Below, piece by piece: positions 1-7,512 of a DNA stretch of 64,000 nucleotides (the first letter of the stretch is position 1; the number at the start of each line of letters is the position of its first letter). The DNA comes from Rubrivivax sp. GTDB lineage: Bacteria > Pseudomonadota > Gammaproteobacteria > Burkholderiales > Burkholderiaceae_C. The stretch is from positions 1 to 64,000 of the forward strand of contig JAEUPB010000028.1 in assembly GCA_016789955.1 (NCBI GenBank). The letters are read 5' to 3'. The notes beneath the pieces were generated by a model. The model was not told the origin of the DNA. It made no database searches and worked only from the letters and a program-made list of their open reading frames with translations. Made by a program: the position numbers and the translations under genes.

Positions 1-1
1 T

Positions 2-361
2 CGCAAGTCGAGCGTGGCCCGTGTCTTCATGAAGAAGGGCGAGGGCAAGATCGTCGTCAACGGCAAGGCCATCGAGGCCTACTTCGGCCGCCAGACGTCG
101 ATCATGATCGTCAAGCAGCCGCTTCTGCTCACCGGCAACGAAGCGGGCTTCGACATCAAGGTCAACGTGCACGGCGGCGGCGAGAGCGGCCAGGCCGGCG
201 CGGTGCGCCTGGGCATCACCCGCGCACTCATCGACTACGACGTGGCCTTGAAGGGCGACCTCAGCAAGGCCGGCTTCGTGACCCGCGACGCCCGCGAGGT
301 GGAGCGCAAGAAGGTCGGCTTGCATGGCGCGCGACGCCGCAAGCAGTTCAGCAAGCGGTAA
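2..361 (+). CDS. rpsI: 30S ribosomal protein S9, 5' truncated by window edge
   Basis: C-terminal 119 residues of ribosomal protein S9, which binds 16S rRNA in the 30S head. The frame is already open at base 2 and begins RKSSVARVF, the usual N-terminal region of S9, so only about ten residues lie outside the window. The GTG at 14 is an internal valine, not a start. The basic C-terminus ends in KQFSKR, the conserved tail that reaches the P-site tRNA. rplM would be expected just upstream. The family assignment is certain. Confidence 0.97.
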   Translation, partial: RKSSVARVFMKKGEGKIVVNGKAIEAYFGRQTSIMIVKQPLLLTGNEAGFDIKVNVHGGGESGQAGAVRLGITRALIDYDVALKGDLSKAGFVTRDAREVERKKVGLHGARRRKQFSKR

Positions 362-449
362 CGTCACCCTCCCGGGTCCGCTCTACGATGACGAGCGGAT
401 CACCGGGTCGGGACGCGGAGGCAGCTCCGCCGCCGGCCGAAAGTCGCCG

Positions 450-1163
450 ATGCGTTGGAAGCTGCTTCGCCGCCGTCTCTCGATCAGCGCGCCACGCGTC
501 ATGGTGCGCAGCCACTTGCCGTGGCCGCTGCGCATGGCGTTTGGCGCGGTGGTGCTGGGTTTTTCGGCGGCCATCGCGCTGTGGGCCTTCGAGCTCGGGC
601 GCGAGATCGCGGGCCTGGACCATGGTGCCAAGCAGGAACTGGCCCGGCTGCGCAGCGAGGTTTCGCGCCTGACGAGCGAGAACGAGCAGGCCAAGTCGCT
701 TTCCAACACCGCCGAGAGCCTGGTGCGCACCGAGCGCGCCGCGCAGGAGCGCCTGGCACAGCAGGTGCGCCAGCTCGAGGCCGAGAGTCAGCGCCTGCGC
801 AGCGACCTGGGCTTCTTCGAGCGGCTGATGCCCGCCGCGCAGGGCGACGGCCTGCAGGTGCGCGGCCTGGCGGCCGAACCGGGCGAGGCCGCTGGCCGCC
901 TGCGGTACCAGATGCTGGTGATGCAGCGCGGGCGCAACGCCCCCGAGTTCAGTGGTCGCTACGAGTTGTTGCTGTCGGGCCAGCTCGACGGCAAGCCCTG
1001 GACGCTAGCATCGGCCGGCGGGGCCAAGCCGCTGTCGTTGAAGCAGTACGCGCGGGTCGAAGGCACGGTGGAGTACCCTCCCGCTGCCGTGGTGAAGACG
1101 GTTCAGGCCAGGGTGATCGACGCCAAGGGCACGGTGCTGGCGACACACAACGTGAAGCTGTGA
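450..1163 (+). CDS. Membrane-anchored coiled-coil protein (DUF6776-like)
   Basis: 237-residue protein of unknown function. ATG 450 is chosen because the more upstream in-frame start at 324 would overlap rpsI and add a low-complexity N-terminus. One membrane helix lies near residues 31-50 after an Arg-rich cytoplasmic tail. A long coiled coil follows (about residues 57-125, rich in E, Q, R and L heptads), then a beta-rich C-terminal domain containing RLRYQMLVMQRG and ending VLATHNVKL. This matches the single-pass coiled-coil family found beside bactofilin genes in Burkholderiales. It lies 38 bases upstream of the bactofilin gene on the same strand, so a joint role in envelope or cytoskeletal organisation is plausible but inferred only from position. 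Confidence 0.8.
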   Translation: MRWKLLRRRLSISAPRVMVRSHLPWPLRMAFGAVVLGFSAAIALWAFELGREIAGLDHGAKQELARLRSEVSRLTSENEQAKSLSNTAESLVRTERAAQERLAQQVRQLEAESQRLRSDLGFFERLMPAAQGDGLQVRGLAAEPGEAAGRLRYQMLVMQRGRNAPEFSGRYELLLSGQLDGKPWTLASAGGAKPLSLKQYARVEGTVEYPPAAVVKTVQARVIDAKGTVLATHNVKL

Positions 1164-1201
1164 CGCCGGTGCCACCGGCGCCGAATGGCAGGAGACGACA
1201 A

Positions 1202-1603
1202 GTGATCGGACTCGGAAAGAAGAAACCACCGCCCATCCGCAGCCTGGTCGGCGAAGGCATGACGGTCAAGGGCACCGTCTACTTCACCGAGGGCATGCGC
1301 ATCGACGGCCGCATCGAGGGCGACGTCATCGCCTCCGGCGAAGGCCACTCGATCCTCGTCATCAGCGAAAAAGCCCGCGTCATCGGGAAGGTCATGGCCG
1401 CGCATGTGATCATCAACGGCGAGGTCGAGGGCCCCATCGTGTGCTCGGAGATGCTGGAACTGCAGCCCAAGGCGCGTGTCACCGGCGACATCCGCTACGA
1501 TGTGCTGGAGATGCACCCCGGCGCCTTGGTCGACGGCGAGTTGCGCAGCCTGAAGAGCGCCGACAAGCCGCAGCTGAAGCTGGCCGCATCGAACGACGCC
1601 TGA
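1202..1603 (+). CDS. Bactofilin family cytoskeletal protein
   Basis: 133-residue bactofilin, a polymer-forming cytoskeletal protein that assembles without nucleotide. The beta-helical core shows regularly spaced short strands: [20 protein letters not shown], then [19 protein letters not shown], then [11 protein letters not shown]. Short basic and polar tails flank it, as is usual. The start is GTG 1202, with AGGAG about eight bases upstream; no ATG fits the conserved N-terminus. It sits between the coiled-coil membrane protein and erpA, the common betaproteobacterial order. The family is clear; the exact cellular role (cell shape, pili or envelope) cannot be read from the sequence. Confidence 0.9.
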   Translation: MIGLGKKKPPPIRSLVGEGMTVKGTVYFTEGMRIDGRIEGDVIASGEGHSILVISEKARVIGKVMAAHVIINGEVEGPIVCSEMLELQPKARVTGDIRYDVLEMHPGALVDGELRSLKSADKPQLKLAASNDA

Positions 1604-1631
1604 GCCCCGCCGCCTGGAACCTGGAGCCACC

Positions 1632-2006
1632 ATGAACGCGCTTGCCGAACCGCTGAGCCCCGCCACCGAAGAGATGCCCGCGCCGCTGGTCTTCACCGAC
1701 AGCGCGGCGTCCAAGGTGGCCGACCTGGTGGCCGAAGAGGGCAACCCCGAACTCAAGCTGCGCGTCTTCGTGCAAGGTGGCGGTTGCTCGGGCTTCCAGT
1801 ACGGCTTCACCTTCGACGAGGTCGTCAACGAAGACGACACGCAGATGCAGAAGAACGGCGTCACGCTGCTCATCGACGCGATGAGCCTGCAGTACCTGGT
1901 AGGCGCCGAGATCGACTACAAGGAAGATCTGCAAGGCGCGCAGTTCGTGATCAAGAACCCCAACGCCACCACCACCTGCGGCTGCGGGTCGTCGTTCTCG
2001 GCCTGA
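1632..2006 (+). CDS. erpA: Iron-sulfur cluster insertion protein ErpA
   Basis: 124-residue A-type carrier that delivers Fe-S clusters to apoproteins. The three invariant cluster ligands are present: Cys52 in GGGCSGF and Cys116/Cys118 in the C-terminal CGCGSSF. The length fits ErpA, and the N-terminal extension of about 20 residues is common in betaproteobacteria. It follows the bactofilin gene by 28 bases and is probably the last gene of that transcription unit, since two GC-rich hairpins with T-tracts follow the stop. IscA is the alternative family member, but the gene order and sequence favour ErpA. Confidence 0.93.
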   Translation: MNALAEPLSPATEEMPAPLVFTDSAASKVADLVAEEGNPELKLRVFVQGGGCSGFQYGFTFDEVVNEDDTQMQKNGVTLLIDAMSLQYLVGAEIDYKEDLQGAQFVIKNPNATTTCGCGSSFSA

Positions 2007-2034
2007 GCGGCCTGAGCGGCCTGCGCTCGATGAC

Positions 2035-2089
2035 ACGGCGCCCCGAGGGGCGCCGTTTTCATGGTCCGCGCCCCGAGGGGCGCCGTTTT
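2035..2089 (+). terminator. Tandem rho-independent terminators after erpA
   Basis: Two near-identical hairpin-plus-T units follow erpA. The first is CGGCGCCC-CGAG-GGCGCCG with TTTT at 2056-2059. The second is a GCGCCCC/GGGGCGC hairpin with TTTT at 2086-2089. The segment from CCCCGAGGGG through the T-tract and CATGG is repeated almost exactly, suggesting local duplication. The T-tracts point to termination on the plus strand, towards convergent anmK. Confidence 0.8.
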
Positions 2090-2159
2090 CATGGGCGCGA
2101 TCGGTTGGCGCCTGCACCGTCACGGTGACGCGGGCGGTGGCCTTCGCGCACCCCGGCCC

Positions 2160-3326
2160 TCACGAAGCCGGGTACAGCGCCCCCAGCAGCCGCGGCCCGG
2201 CTGCGCCTGTCACCGAGCTCAGGTTGCCCGGCCGCCGCTCGCAGTGCGCGCGGGCGAGCCACGCGAACGCCAGCGCCTCGACGCGATCGGGCGCGATGCC
2301 CGCCGCCGCGGTGGTGCCAACCGCCGCCCCGGCGCCGGCCAGCGAGCCAAGACGCCGCATGAGGTGGCCATTGAAGGCCCCGCCACCGCAGACGTAGAGC
2401 TGCCGCGTCGAAGGCGCGTGCCGGCGCAGGGCCCCGATCGCCGCGGCGGCGGTCAGCTCGGCCAGCGTGGCCATCACATCCTCCGGGCGGCTGTCGCCCA
2501 GGCCGACGAGGCGGTGGTCGAGCCATGGCCCGTCGAACAAGTCGCGGCCCGTGCTCTTCGGCGGCGCACGTTCGAAGAACGGGTCGGCCAAGCACCGCCG
2601 CAGCAGTTCGGGCAGCACCTCGCCGCGGGCCGCCAGCCGACCATCGGCATCGAAGGCCCCGGGCACCGGTTGCCGCTGCATCCAGTGGTCCATCAGCAGA
2701 TTGCCCGGCCCGCAATCGAAGCCGAGCACGCCGCCCTGGCGGGGCAGCAGCGTCAGGTTGGCGATGCCGCCGACATTGAGCACGGCCACGTCGCGCGACG
2801 CGTCGCCGAACAGCTCGGCATGGAAGGCCGGCACCAGCGGTGCGCCCTGGCCGCCGGCGGCCACGTCGCGCGAGCGCAAGTCGCACACGACATCGATGCC
2901 GCTCAGTTCGGCCAGCAGCGCGCCGTTGAGCAACTGCAGCGTGTAGCCGGTACCGTCGAACTCACCTGGCCGGTGGCGCACAGTCTGACCGTGGGCGCCG
3001 AGCGCGCGCACCTGGCTGCGCTGCGTGCCTGTCGGGCCCGTCGGGCCTGTCTTGCCCGCAGCCGCCAGCAGCTCGTCCACCGCCCGCGCGTACAGCCGGG
3101 CCAGCGCATTGGCTGCCAGCGCGCTGCGGTGCAGCTCGTCGCGGCCGCTGCGGTTCAGCGCCAGCAGCTCGGCGCCCAGCGCAGCGGGCATCGGCACATG
3201 CACGAAGCCCAGCTCACGCGGCCGAGGGGGCACTTCGCCTGAAGGCACGGGCTCAGGCCACTGGGCCAGCACGGCATCCACGCCGTCCAGCGAGGTGCCG
3301 GACATCAGGCCGATGGTGCAACGCAT
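2160..3326 (-). CDS. anmK: Anhydro-N-acetylmuramic acid kinase
   Basis: 388-residue sugar kinase that cleaves the 1,6-anhydro bond of anhydroMurNAc and phosphorylates it, recycling murein. The N-terminus carries the signature [15 protein letters not shown], followed further on by NVGGIANLT and DCGPGN, the phosphate-binding segments of the ASKHA fold. ATG 3326 gives [12 protein letters not shown], matching the family start; a TTG at 3353 would add nine atypical residues. It is divergent from tyrS, the common arrangement in betaproteobacteria, with 59 bases between the two starts. Confidence 0.94.
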   Translation of the reverse strand: MRCTIGLMSGTSLDGVDAVLAQWPEPVPSGEVPPRPRELGFVHVPMPAALGAELLALNRSGRDELHRSALAANALARLYARAVDELLAAAGKTGPTGPTGTQRSQVRALGAHGQTVRHRPGEFDGTGYTLQLLNGALLAELSGIDVVCDLRSRDVAAGGQGAPLVPAFHAELFGDASRDVAVLNVGGIANLTLLPRQGGVLGFDCGPGNLLMDHWMQRQPVPGAFDADGRLAARGEVLPELLRRCLADPFFERAPPKSTGRDLFDGPWLDHRLVGLGDSRPEDVMATLAELTAAAAIGALRRHAPSTRQLYVCGGGAFNGHLMRRLGSLAGAGAAVGTTAAAGIAPDRVEALAFAWLARAHCERRPGNLSSVTGAAGPRLLGALYPAS

Positions 3327-3385
3327 GCGGTCAGGCTCGGCAAGGGGTGACAACTAGAATTCGCGGCCTTCATCGTAGCGCCCGC

Positions 3386-4627
3386 ATGTCTGCCTCTACC
3401 GCCGTGAACCCGAACCACCCCATCACGGACCGCGTGCGCGAAGCCATGGCCGTCTCGCTGCGTGGCTGCGAAGAGCTGCTGCCCGAAGACGACTGGCTGA
3501 AGAAGCTCGCGCGCAGCGAAGCCACCGGCACGCCGCTGCGCATCAAGCTGGGCCTCGACCCCACGGCGCCCGACATCCACATCGGCCACACCGTGGTGCT
3601 CAACAAGATGCGCCAGTTGCAGGACCTGGGCCACGTGGTCATCTTCCTGATCGGCGACTTCACCTCGATGATCGGCGACCCGAGCGGCCGCAACACCACG
3701 CGCCCGCCACTCACGCGTGAGCAGATCGAGGCTAACGCGCAAACCTACTTCGCGCAGGCCGGCATGGTGCTGGACCGCGCCAAGACCGAGATTCGCTACA
3801 ACAGCGAATGGAGCGACCCGCTGGGCGCGCGCGGCATGATTCAACTGGCCAGCCGCTACACGCTGGCGCGCATGCTGGAGCGCGACGACTTCACCAAGCG
3901 CCACAAGGCCGGCACGCCGATCTCCATCCACGAACTGCTGTACCCGCTGATGCAGGGCTACGACAGCGTGGCGCTGAAGAGCGACCTGGAACTCGGCGGC
4001 ACCGACCAGAAGTTCAACCTGCTGGTGGGCCGCACGCTGCAGCAGGAGTACGGCCAGGAGCCGCAGTGCATCCTGACCATGCCCTTGCTCGAAGGCCTCG
4101 ACGGCGTCGAGAAGATGAGCAAGAGCAAGAACAACTACATCGGCATCACCGAAGACGCAAACACGATGTTCGCCAAGACGCTGTCGATTTCCGACGCGCA
4201 GATGTGGCGCTGGTTCACGCTCTTGAGTTTCCGCCCCGAAGCCGAGATCGCGAAGTTGAAGGCCGAGATCGAAGGCGGCCGCAACCCGAAGGACGCCAAG
4301 GTGATGCTGGCCAAGGAGATCACCGCGCGCTTTCACAGCCAGGCCGCGGCCGATGCCGCCGAAGAAGACTTCCAGCGCCGCGCTGCCGGTGGCGTGCCCG
4401 ACGACATCGCCGAGGTGGCGCTGGCCGGCGCGCCGTTGGCCATCGGCGCACTGCTCAAGCAGGCTGGCCTGGTGCCCAGCACCAGCGAAGCCATGCGCAT
4501 GGTCGAGCAAGGCGGCGTGCGCATCGACGGCGCCGTGGTCAGCGACAAGGCGCTGAAGGTGGCCGCCGGCACGCTGGTCGTGCAGGTGGGCAAGCGCAAG
4601 TTCGCGCGCGTGGTGCTCACGGCCTGA
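3386..4627 (+). CDS. tyrS: Tyrosine--tRNA ligase
   Basis: 413-residue class Ic aminoacyl-tRNA synthetase that charges tRNA-Tyr. The HIGH motif is at residues 65-68 (DIHIGH) and KMSKS at 243-247. The C-terminal S4 RNA-binding domain contains [19 protein letters not shown] 3386 is used; an in-frame ATG at 3347 would overlap the promoter area. A -10-like TAGAAT at 3355-3360 lies 26 bases before the ATG, but I see no convincing -35. The length and the spacing between motifs fit the TyrRZ-like branch common in beta- and gammaproteobacteria. Confidence 0.96.
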   Translation: MSASTAVNPNHPITDRVREAMAVSLRGCEELLPEDDWLKKLARSEATGTPLRIKLGLDPTAPDIHIGHTVVLNKMRQLQDLGHVVIFLIGDFTSMIGDPSGRNTTRPPLTREQIEANAQTYFAQAGMVLDRAKTEIRYNSEWSDPLGARGMIQLASRYTLARMLERDDFTKRHKAGTPISIHELLYPLMQGYDSVALKSDLELGGTDQKFNLLVGRTLQQEYGQEPQCILTMPLLEGLDGVEKMSKSKNNYIGITEDANTMFAKTLSISDAQMWRWFTLLSFRPEAEIAKLKAEIEGGRNPKDAKVMLAKEITARFHSQAAADAAEEDFQRRAAGGVPDDIAEVALAGAPLAIGALLKQAGLVPSTSEAMRMVEQGGVRIDGAVVSDKALKVAAGTLVVQVGKRKFARVVLTA

Positions 4628-4643
4628 CGCGGCGGCCCAGGCG

Positions 4644-5534
4644 ATGCAGGTCACCGCGTACCTGAAGCTCAGCGTCGCGGTGGCGGTGGCCACCATCGCG
4701 CTGAAGACCGGCGCCTGGTGGGTGAGCGGCAGCGTCAGCCTGCTCTCCGACGCGCTGGAGTCGCTGGTCAACCTGGCCGGCGCGATGTTCGCGCTGATGA
4801 TGGTGACGGTGGCCGCGCGCCCGCCCGACGAAGACCACCCCTACGGCCACCACAAGGCCGAGTACTTCTCCAGCGGCTTCGAAGGCGTGCTCATCTTCGT
4901 CGCGGCGCTGGCCATCATCTGGGCCGCCGTGCAGCGGCTCGTCACCCCACAACCGCTGGCGCAGGTGGGCTGGGGCATGGTGCTGTCGCTCGTGAGCACG
5001 GCGCTGAACGGGGCGCTGGCGTGGTCGATGCTGAAGAAGGCGCGCGAGGTGCGCTCGATGGCGCTGGAAGGCGACGCCCGCCACCTGTTCACCGACGTGT
5101 GGACGTCGGTTGGTGTCGTTGCCGGCCTGGCCGCGGTACTGTTCACCGGCTGGCAATGGCTGGACCCGGTGCTCGCCATTGCGGTGGCGGCCAACATCCT
5201 GCGCGAGGGGGCCTCGCTCGTCATGCGCTCGGCCGACGGGCTGATGGACCGCGCGCTGGAGCCCGAAGCGCGCGCGCAGATCCAGCGCGTGCTCGACGAG
5301 TTCGCGCACCAGGCCATCCGCTTCGACCACGTGGCGACGCGGCGGGCCGGCCAGCGCCGTTTCGTCGACCTGCACATGCACATGCCCGCGGGCTGGACGC
5401 TCGGCCGCGCCGCCGCCGTGCGCGCCTCGGTGGAGCAGGCGCTGATGGCCGCCGTGCCCGGCCTGCGCGCCACCATCCAGCTGCTGCCGATGGACGTGGA
5501 AGCCCATTTCGACGAGGCGCGGGACCCGCTGTGA
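4644..5534 (+). CDS. Cation diffusion facilitator family metal exporter
   Basis: 296-residue inner-membrane proton/divalent cation antiporter. About six hydrophobic helices fill residues 5-195, followed by a soluble C-terminal domain of about 90 residues. Likely metal-site residues are the Asp of [12 protein letters not shown] in helix 2 and His/Asp of [12 protein letters not shown] in helix 5. The loop [16 protein letters not shown] is the family's histidine-containing region. The gene starts 16 bases after tyrS, so co-transcription is likely. Substrate (Zn, Fe, Mn or Co) cannot be told from the sequence. Confidence 0.9.
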   Translation: MQVTAYLKLSVAVAVATIALKTGAWWVSGSVSLLSDALESLVNLAGAMFALMMVTVAARPPDEDHPYGHHKAEYFSSGFEGVLIFVAALAIIWAAVQRLVTPQPLAQVGWGMVLSLVSTALNGALAWSMLKKAREVRSMALEGDARHLFTDVWTSVGVVAGLAAVLFTGWQWLDPVLAIAVAANILREGASLVMRSADGLMDRALEPEARAQIQRVLDEFAHQAIRFDHVATRRAGQRRFVDLHMHMPAGWTLGRAAAVRASVEQALMAAVPGLRATIQLLPMDVEAHFDEARDPL

Positions 5535-5547
5535 AGGGCCCTGCCGC

Positions 5548-5988
5548 GTGATCGCGCTGCTGCAACGCGTGCGCGAGGCGCGCGTCGAAGTTCAAGGCCG
5601 CGTCGTCGGCGCCATCGGCCCGGGCCTGCTGGCGCTGGTGTGCGCCGAGCCCGCCGACACCGAAGCACAGGCCGCGAAGCTCGTCGACAAGATGCTGAAG
5701 CTGCGCATCTTCGCCGACGACGCCGGCAAGATGAACCGCAGCGTGGTGGATGTGGGCGGTGGCCTGCTCGTGGTTTCGCAGTTCACGCTCGCCGCCGACA
5801 CCTCCAGCGGCACGCGCCCGGGCTTCAGTGCCGCCGCGCCGCCCGAGCAGGGGCGCCGTCTCTACGAGGCCGTGCTGCGCCTGGCGCGCGAGCGGCACAC
5901 GCCGGTGGCGGCGGGGGAGTTCGGTGCCGAGATGCAGGTGCACCTGATCAACGACGGGCCGGTGACGATTCCGCTGCGGGTGGTTTAG
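5548..5988 (+). CDS. dtd: D-aminoacyl-tRNA deacylase
   Basis: 146-residue editing enzyme that hydrolyses D-aminoacyl-tRNA (and Gly-tRNA-Ala), preventing D-residue entry into proteins. Two family signatures are visible: [17 protein letters not shown] in the middle and NDGPVTI near the C-terminus, containing the Gly-cisPro element of the active site. The start is GTG 5548 ([15 protein letters not shown]), 13 bases after the CDF gene. A tyrosyl-tRNA synthetase gene just upstream fits, since D-Tyr-tRNA is a classical substrate. Confidence 0.95.
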   Translation: MIALLQRVREARVEVQGRVVGAIGPGLLALVCAEPADTEAQAAKLVDKMLKLRIFADDAGKMNRSVVDVGGGLLVVSQFTLAADTSSGTRPGFSAAAPPEQGRRLYEAVLRLARERHTPVAAGEFGAEMQVHLINDGPVTIPLRVV

Positions 5989-6298
5989 GGCTGGCGTCGG
6001 GCGGGGCTTCGCCGCCTCGCGCTTGGGGCGTGGCACACGCGGCTTGACACCGTGCGGGCTCACCGCTGCGGGAGCCTCGCATAAAAGCCAGCGGCCGGTA
6101 GCTCCAGCAGGCGCCCGATGGCGGCCCACTTCACACGACCAACGCCACCATCCCGAGCAGACCACGCTGCATCGGCTGGTTCATCAGCATGCCTCCTCCT
6201 TCCTCTCCCCGCGTGCGGGTGAGAGTGGGAAAGGCGTCGCTGCCTCACCCTTCGTTCAGCCCTCCGGCAGGCACTATTGAGTGCAACCTGGTATCAGC
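5989..6298 (+). other. 310-base gap between convergent dtd and lacI-type gene
   Basis: No convincing full-length gene lies here. It contains a GC-rich stretch after dtd, an isolated TTGACA at 6044-6049 with no matching -10, a reverse-strand mini-ORF with a very strong Shine-Dalgarno (listed separately), and a CTCTCCCCGCGTGCGGGTGAGAG-like imperfect palindrome near 6202-6226. The convergent neighbours should terminate here, but I see no hairpin followed by a T-run. Confidence 0.6.
6131..6190 (-). CDS. Possible 19-residue peptide or remnant with strong SD
   Basis: Reverse-strand mini-ORF from ATG 6190 to TGA 6131 encoding MLMNQPMQRGLLGMVALVV. The sequence just upstream on that strand is GAGGAAGGAGGAGGC, one of the best Shine-Dalgarno matches in the window, at suitable spacing. 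The peptide is hydrophobic towards its end. A +1 change of frame near the stop would continue as VGRVKWAAIGRLLELPAAG up to a stop near 6060, so this could be the start of a decayed small gene rather than a functional peptide. No family recognised. Confidence 0.3.
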   Translation of the reverse strand: MLMNQPMQRGLLGMVALVV

Positions 6299-7369
6299 CT
6301 ACGCGCGACTGCGCGCCCGAGCCGAATGGACGCTGCCTGCGGCAGCGGTGGACTGGCGCAGCACGATGCCGGCGCCAAGCAGCTGCGGCGTGACTGCCTC
6401 ACCACGGTCGAGAAAGCCGACCAACGCCCGCGCCGCGAGTTGCCCCATTTCGGCGGTGGGCAGGTGCAGTGTCGTCAGTGGCGGCTCGCACAGCGCGGCC
6501 CAGTCGAGATCGTCGAAGCCCATCACCGACAGCTGCGACGGCACGGCCACGCCGGCGCGGCGTGCTTCGAAGATCACGCCCAGCGCCAGCACGTCGGACA
6601 AACACAGCACAGCCGTCGGGCGTGGGCGCGAGCGCAGCGCCTGGCGGGCGCCTTCGGCACCGCCGGCCACGTTGAGCGAGCATTCGATCAGAGTCAGCTC
6701 GGCGCCTCGCGCCGCCGCACGCACGCCGGCCACACGCAGCACCGTGCGGTCGTTGTTCATGAGCGGGCCGTGCAGCACGGCCAGGCGCTCATGGCCGAGG
6801 TCGCGCAGGTGCTTCACGGCCAAACGGCCGAGCGCGCGGTTGTCGTAGCCGATCGTCGGCACTGCGCTGCCGGGCTCGTGGATGCTGGTGGCCACCACCG
6901 GCAGGCGCCGGCCTTCGATCAGGCGCATGAAAGCGCCGTCGCGTTTGGCACCGGAGACGATGAGCCCTTCGGCACCGAGGTCGAGCAGGTCTCGCGCGCG
7001 CGCCGCCTCCTGCTTGGGGTCGCCGCCGGTGGTGGCGATGACGAGCGCGTAGCCGTGCACAGCGAGCTCGCGTTCGATGGCGTTCAAGAAGGTGGCGAAG
7101 ATCGAGTGCGCGAGCGTCGGGATGATGGCGCCGATGGTGCGGCTGCGCCGGGTGGAGAGTGCGCGCGCCGCCGGGTTGGGCACGTAGCCGTGGGCGGCCA
7201 CGGCTTCCAGCACCTGCCGGCGCGTGGCCGGCGCCACATGTTCGGCGCCGTTGATGACGCGTGAGATCGTGGCCACCGAGAAGCCCGTGCTGCGCGCGAG
7301 GTCGCGCACGCCGGGTGCCGCGTCGGCACGGCGCGCGTTCTTCCTGGTCGGCGTTGGGGCGCTGGGCAT
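6299..7369 (-). CDS. LacI-family transcriptional regulator
   Basis: 356-residue repressor of the LacI/GalR type. The N-terminal helix-turn-helix and hinge run over about residues 19-75 (VRDLARSTGFSVATISRVIN, then YVPNPAARALSTRRS). The periplasmic-binding-protein-like effector domain follows, beginning TIGAIIPTLAHSIFATFLNA. A basic N-terminal tail of about 18 residues precedes the HTH. The gene diverges from the DUF1989-GcvT/ABC-importer operon, and a TGTAACCGGTTTCA palindrome lies in the gap, so it very likely represses that operon and perhaps itself. The effector is unknown; a sugar is typical of the family, but the neighbours suggest a methylated amine or metabolite. Confidence 0.92.
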   Translation of the reverse strand: MPSAPTPTRKNARRADAAPGVRDLARSTGFSVATISRVINGAEHVAPATRRQVLEAVAAHGYVPNPAARALSTRRSRTIGAIIPTLAHSIFATFLNAIERELAVHGYALVIATTGGDPKQEAARARDLLDLGAEGLIVSGAKRDGAFMRLIEGRRLPVVATSIHEPGSAVPTIGYDNRALGRLAVKHLRDLGHERLAVLHGPLMNNDRTVLRVAGVRAAARGAELTLIECSLNVAGGAEGARQALRSRPRPTAVLCLSDVLALGVIFEARRAGVAVPSQLSVMGFDDLDWAALCEPPLTTLHLPTAEMGQLAARALVGFLDRGEAVTPQLLGAGIVLRQSTAAAGSVHSARARSRA

Positions 7370-7462
7370 GAGGCGCGCATCGTAGGCCCCAAGCGGCTCG
7401 CGGCGCTGCCGAACTCGGCGATCTGTTCGGCGGCCTGCGGCGGCGGCAACGGGTAGGCACGG

Positions 7463-7491
7463 TTGACGGCTGTAACCGGTTTCAGTAGCGT
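7463..7491 (+). promoter_or_regulatory. Promoter with LacI-type operator in its spacer
   Basis: TTGACG (7463-7468) and TAGCGT (7486-7491) are separated by 17 bases. The spacer contains TGTAACCGGTTTCA (7471-7484), palindromic except for one pair, with the central AACCGGTT core usual for LacI-family operators. The GTG start of the downstream gene follows at 7513. The position would let a bound repressor block RNA polymerase. The promoter call is weaker than the operator call. Confidence 0.6.
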
Positions 7492-7512
7492 CGCGGTACG
7501 GGCTGAAGATCG

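Noticed and set aside
324-449. Longer N-terminus of the coiled-coil protein starting at 324
   Set aside because: It would overlap rpsI by 38 bases and adds low-complexity sequence; ATG 450 gives a normal Arg-rich tail before the membrane helix.
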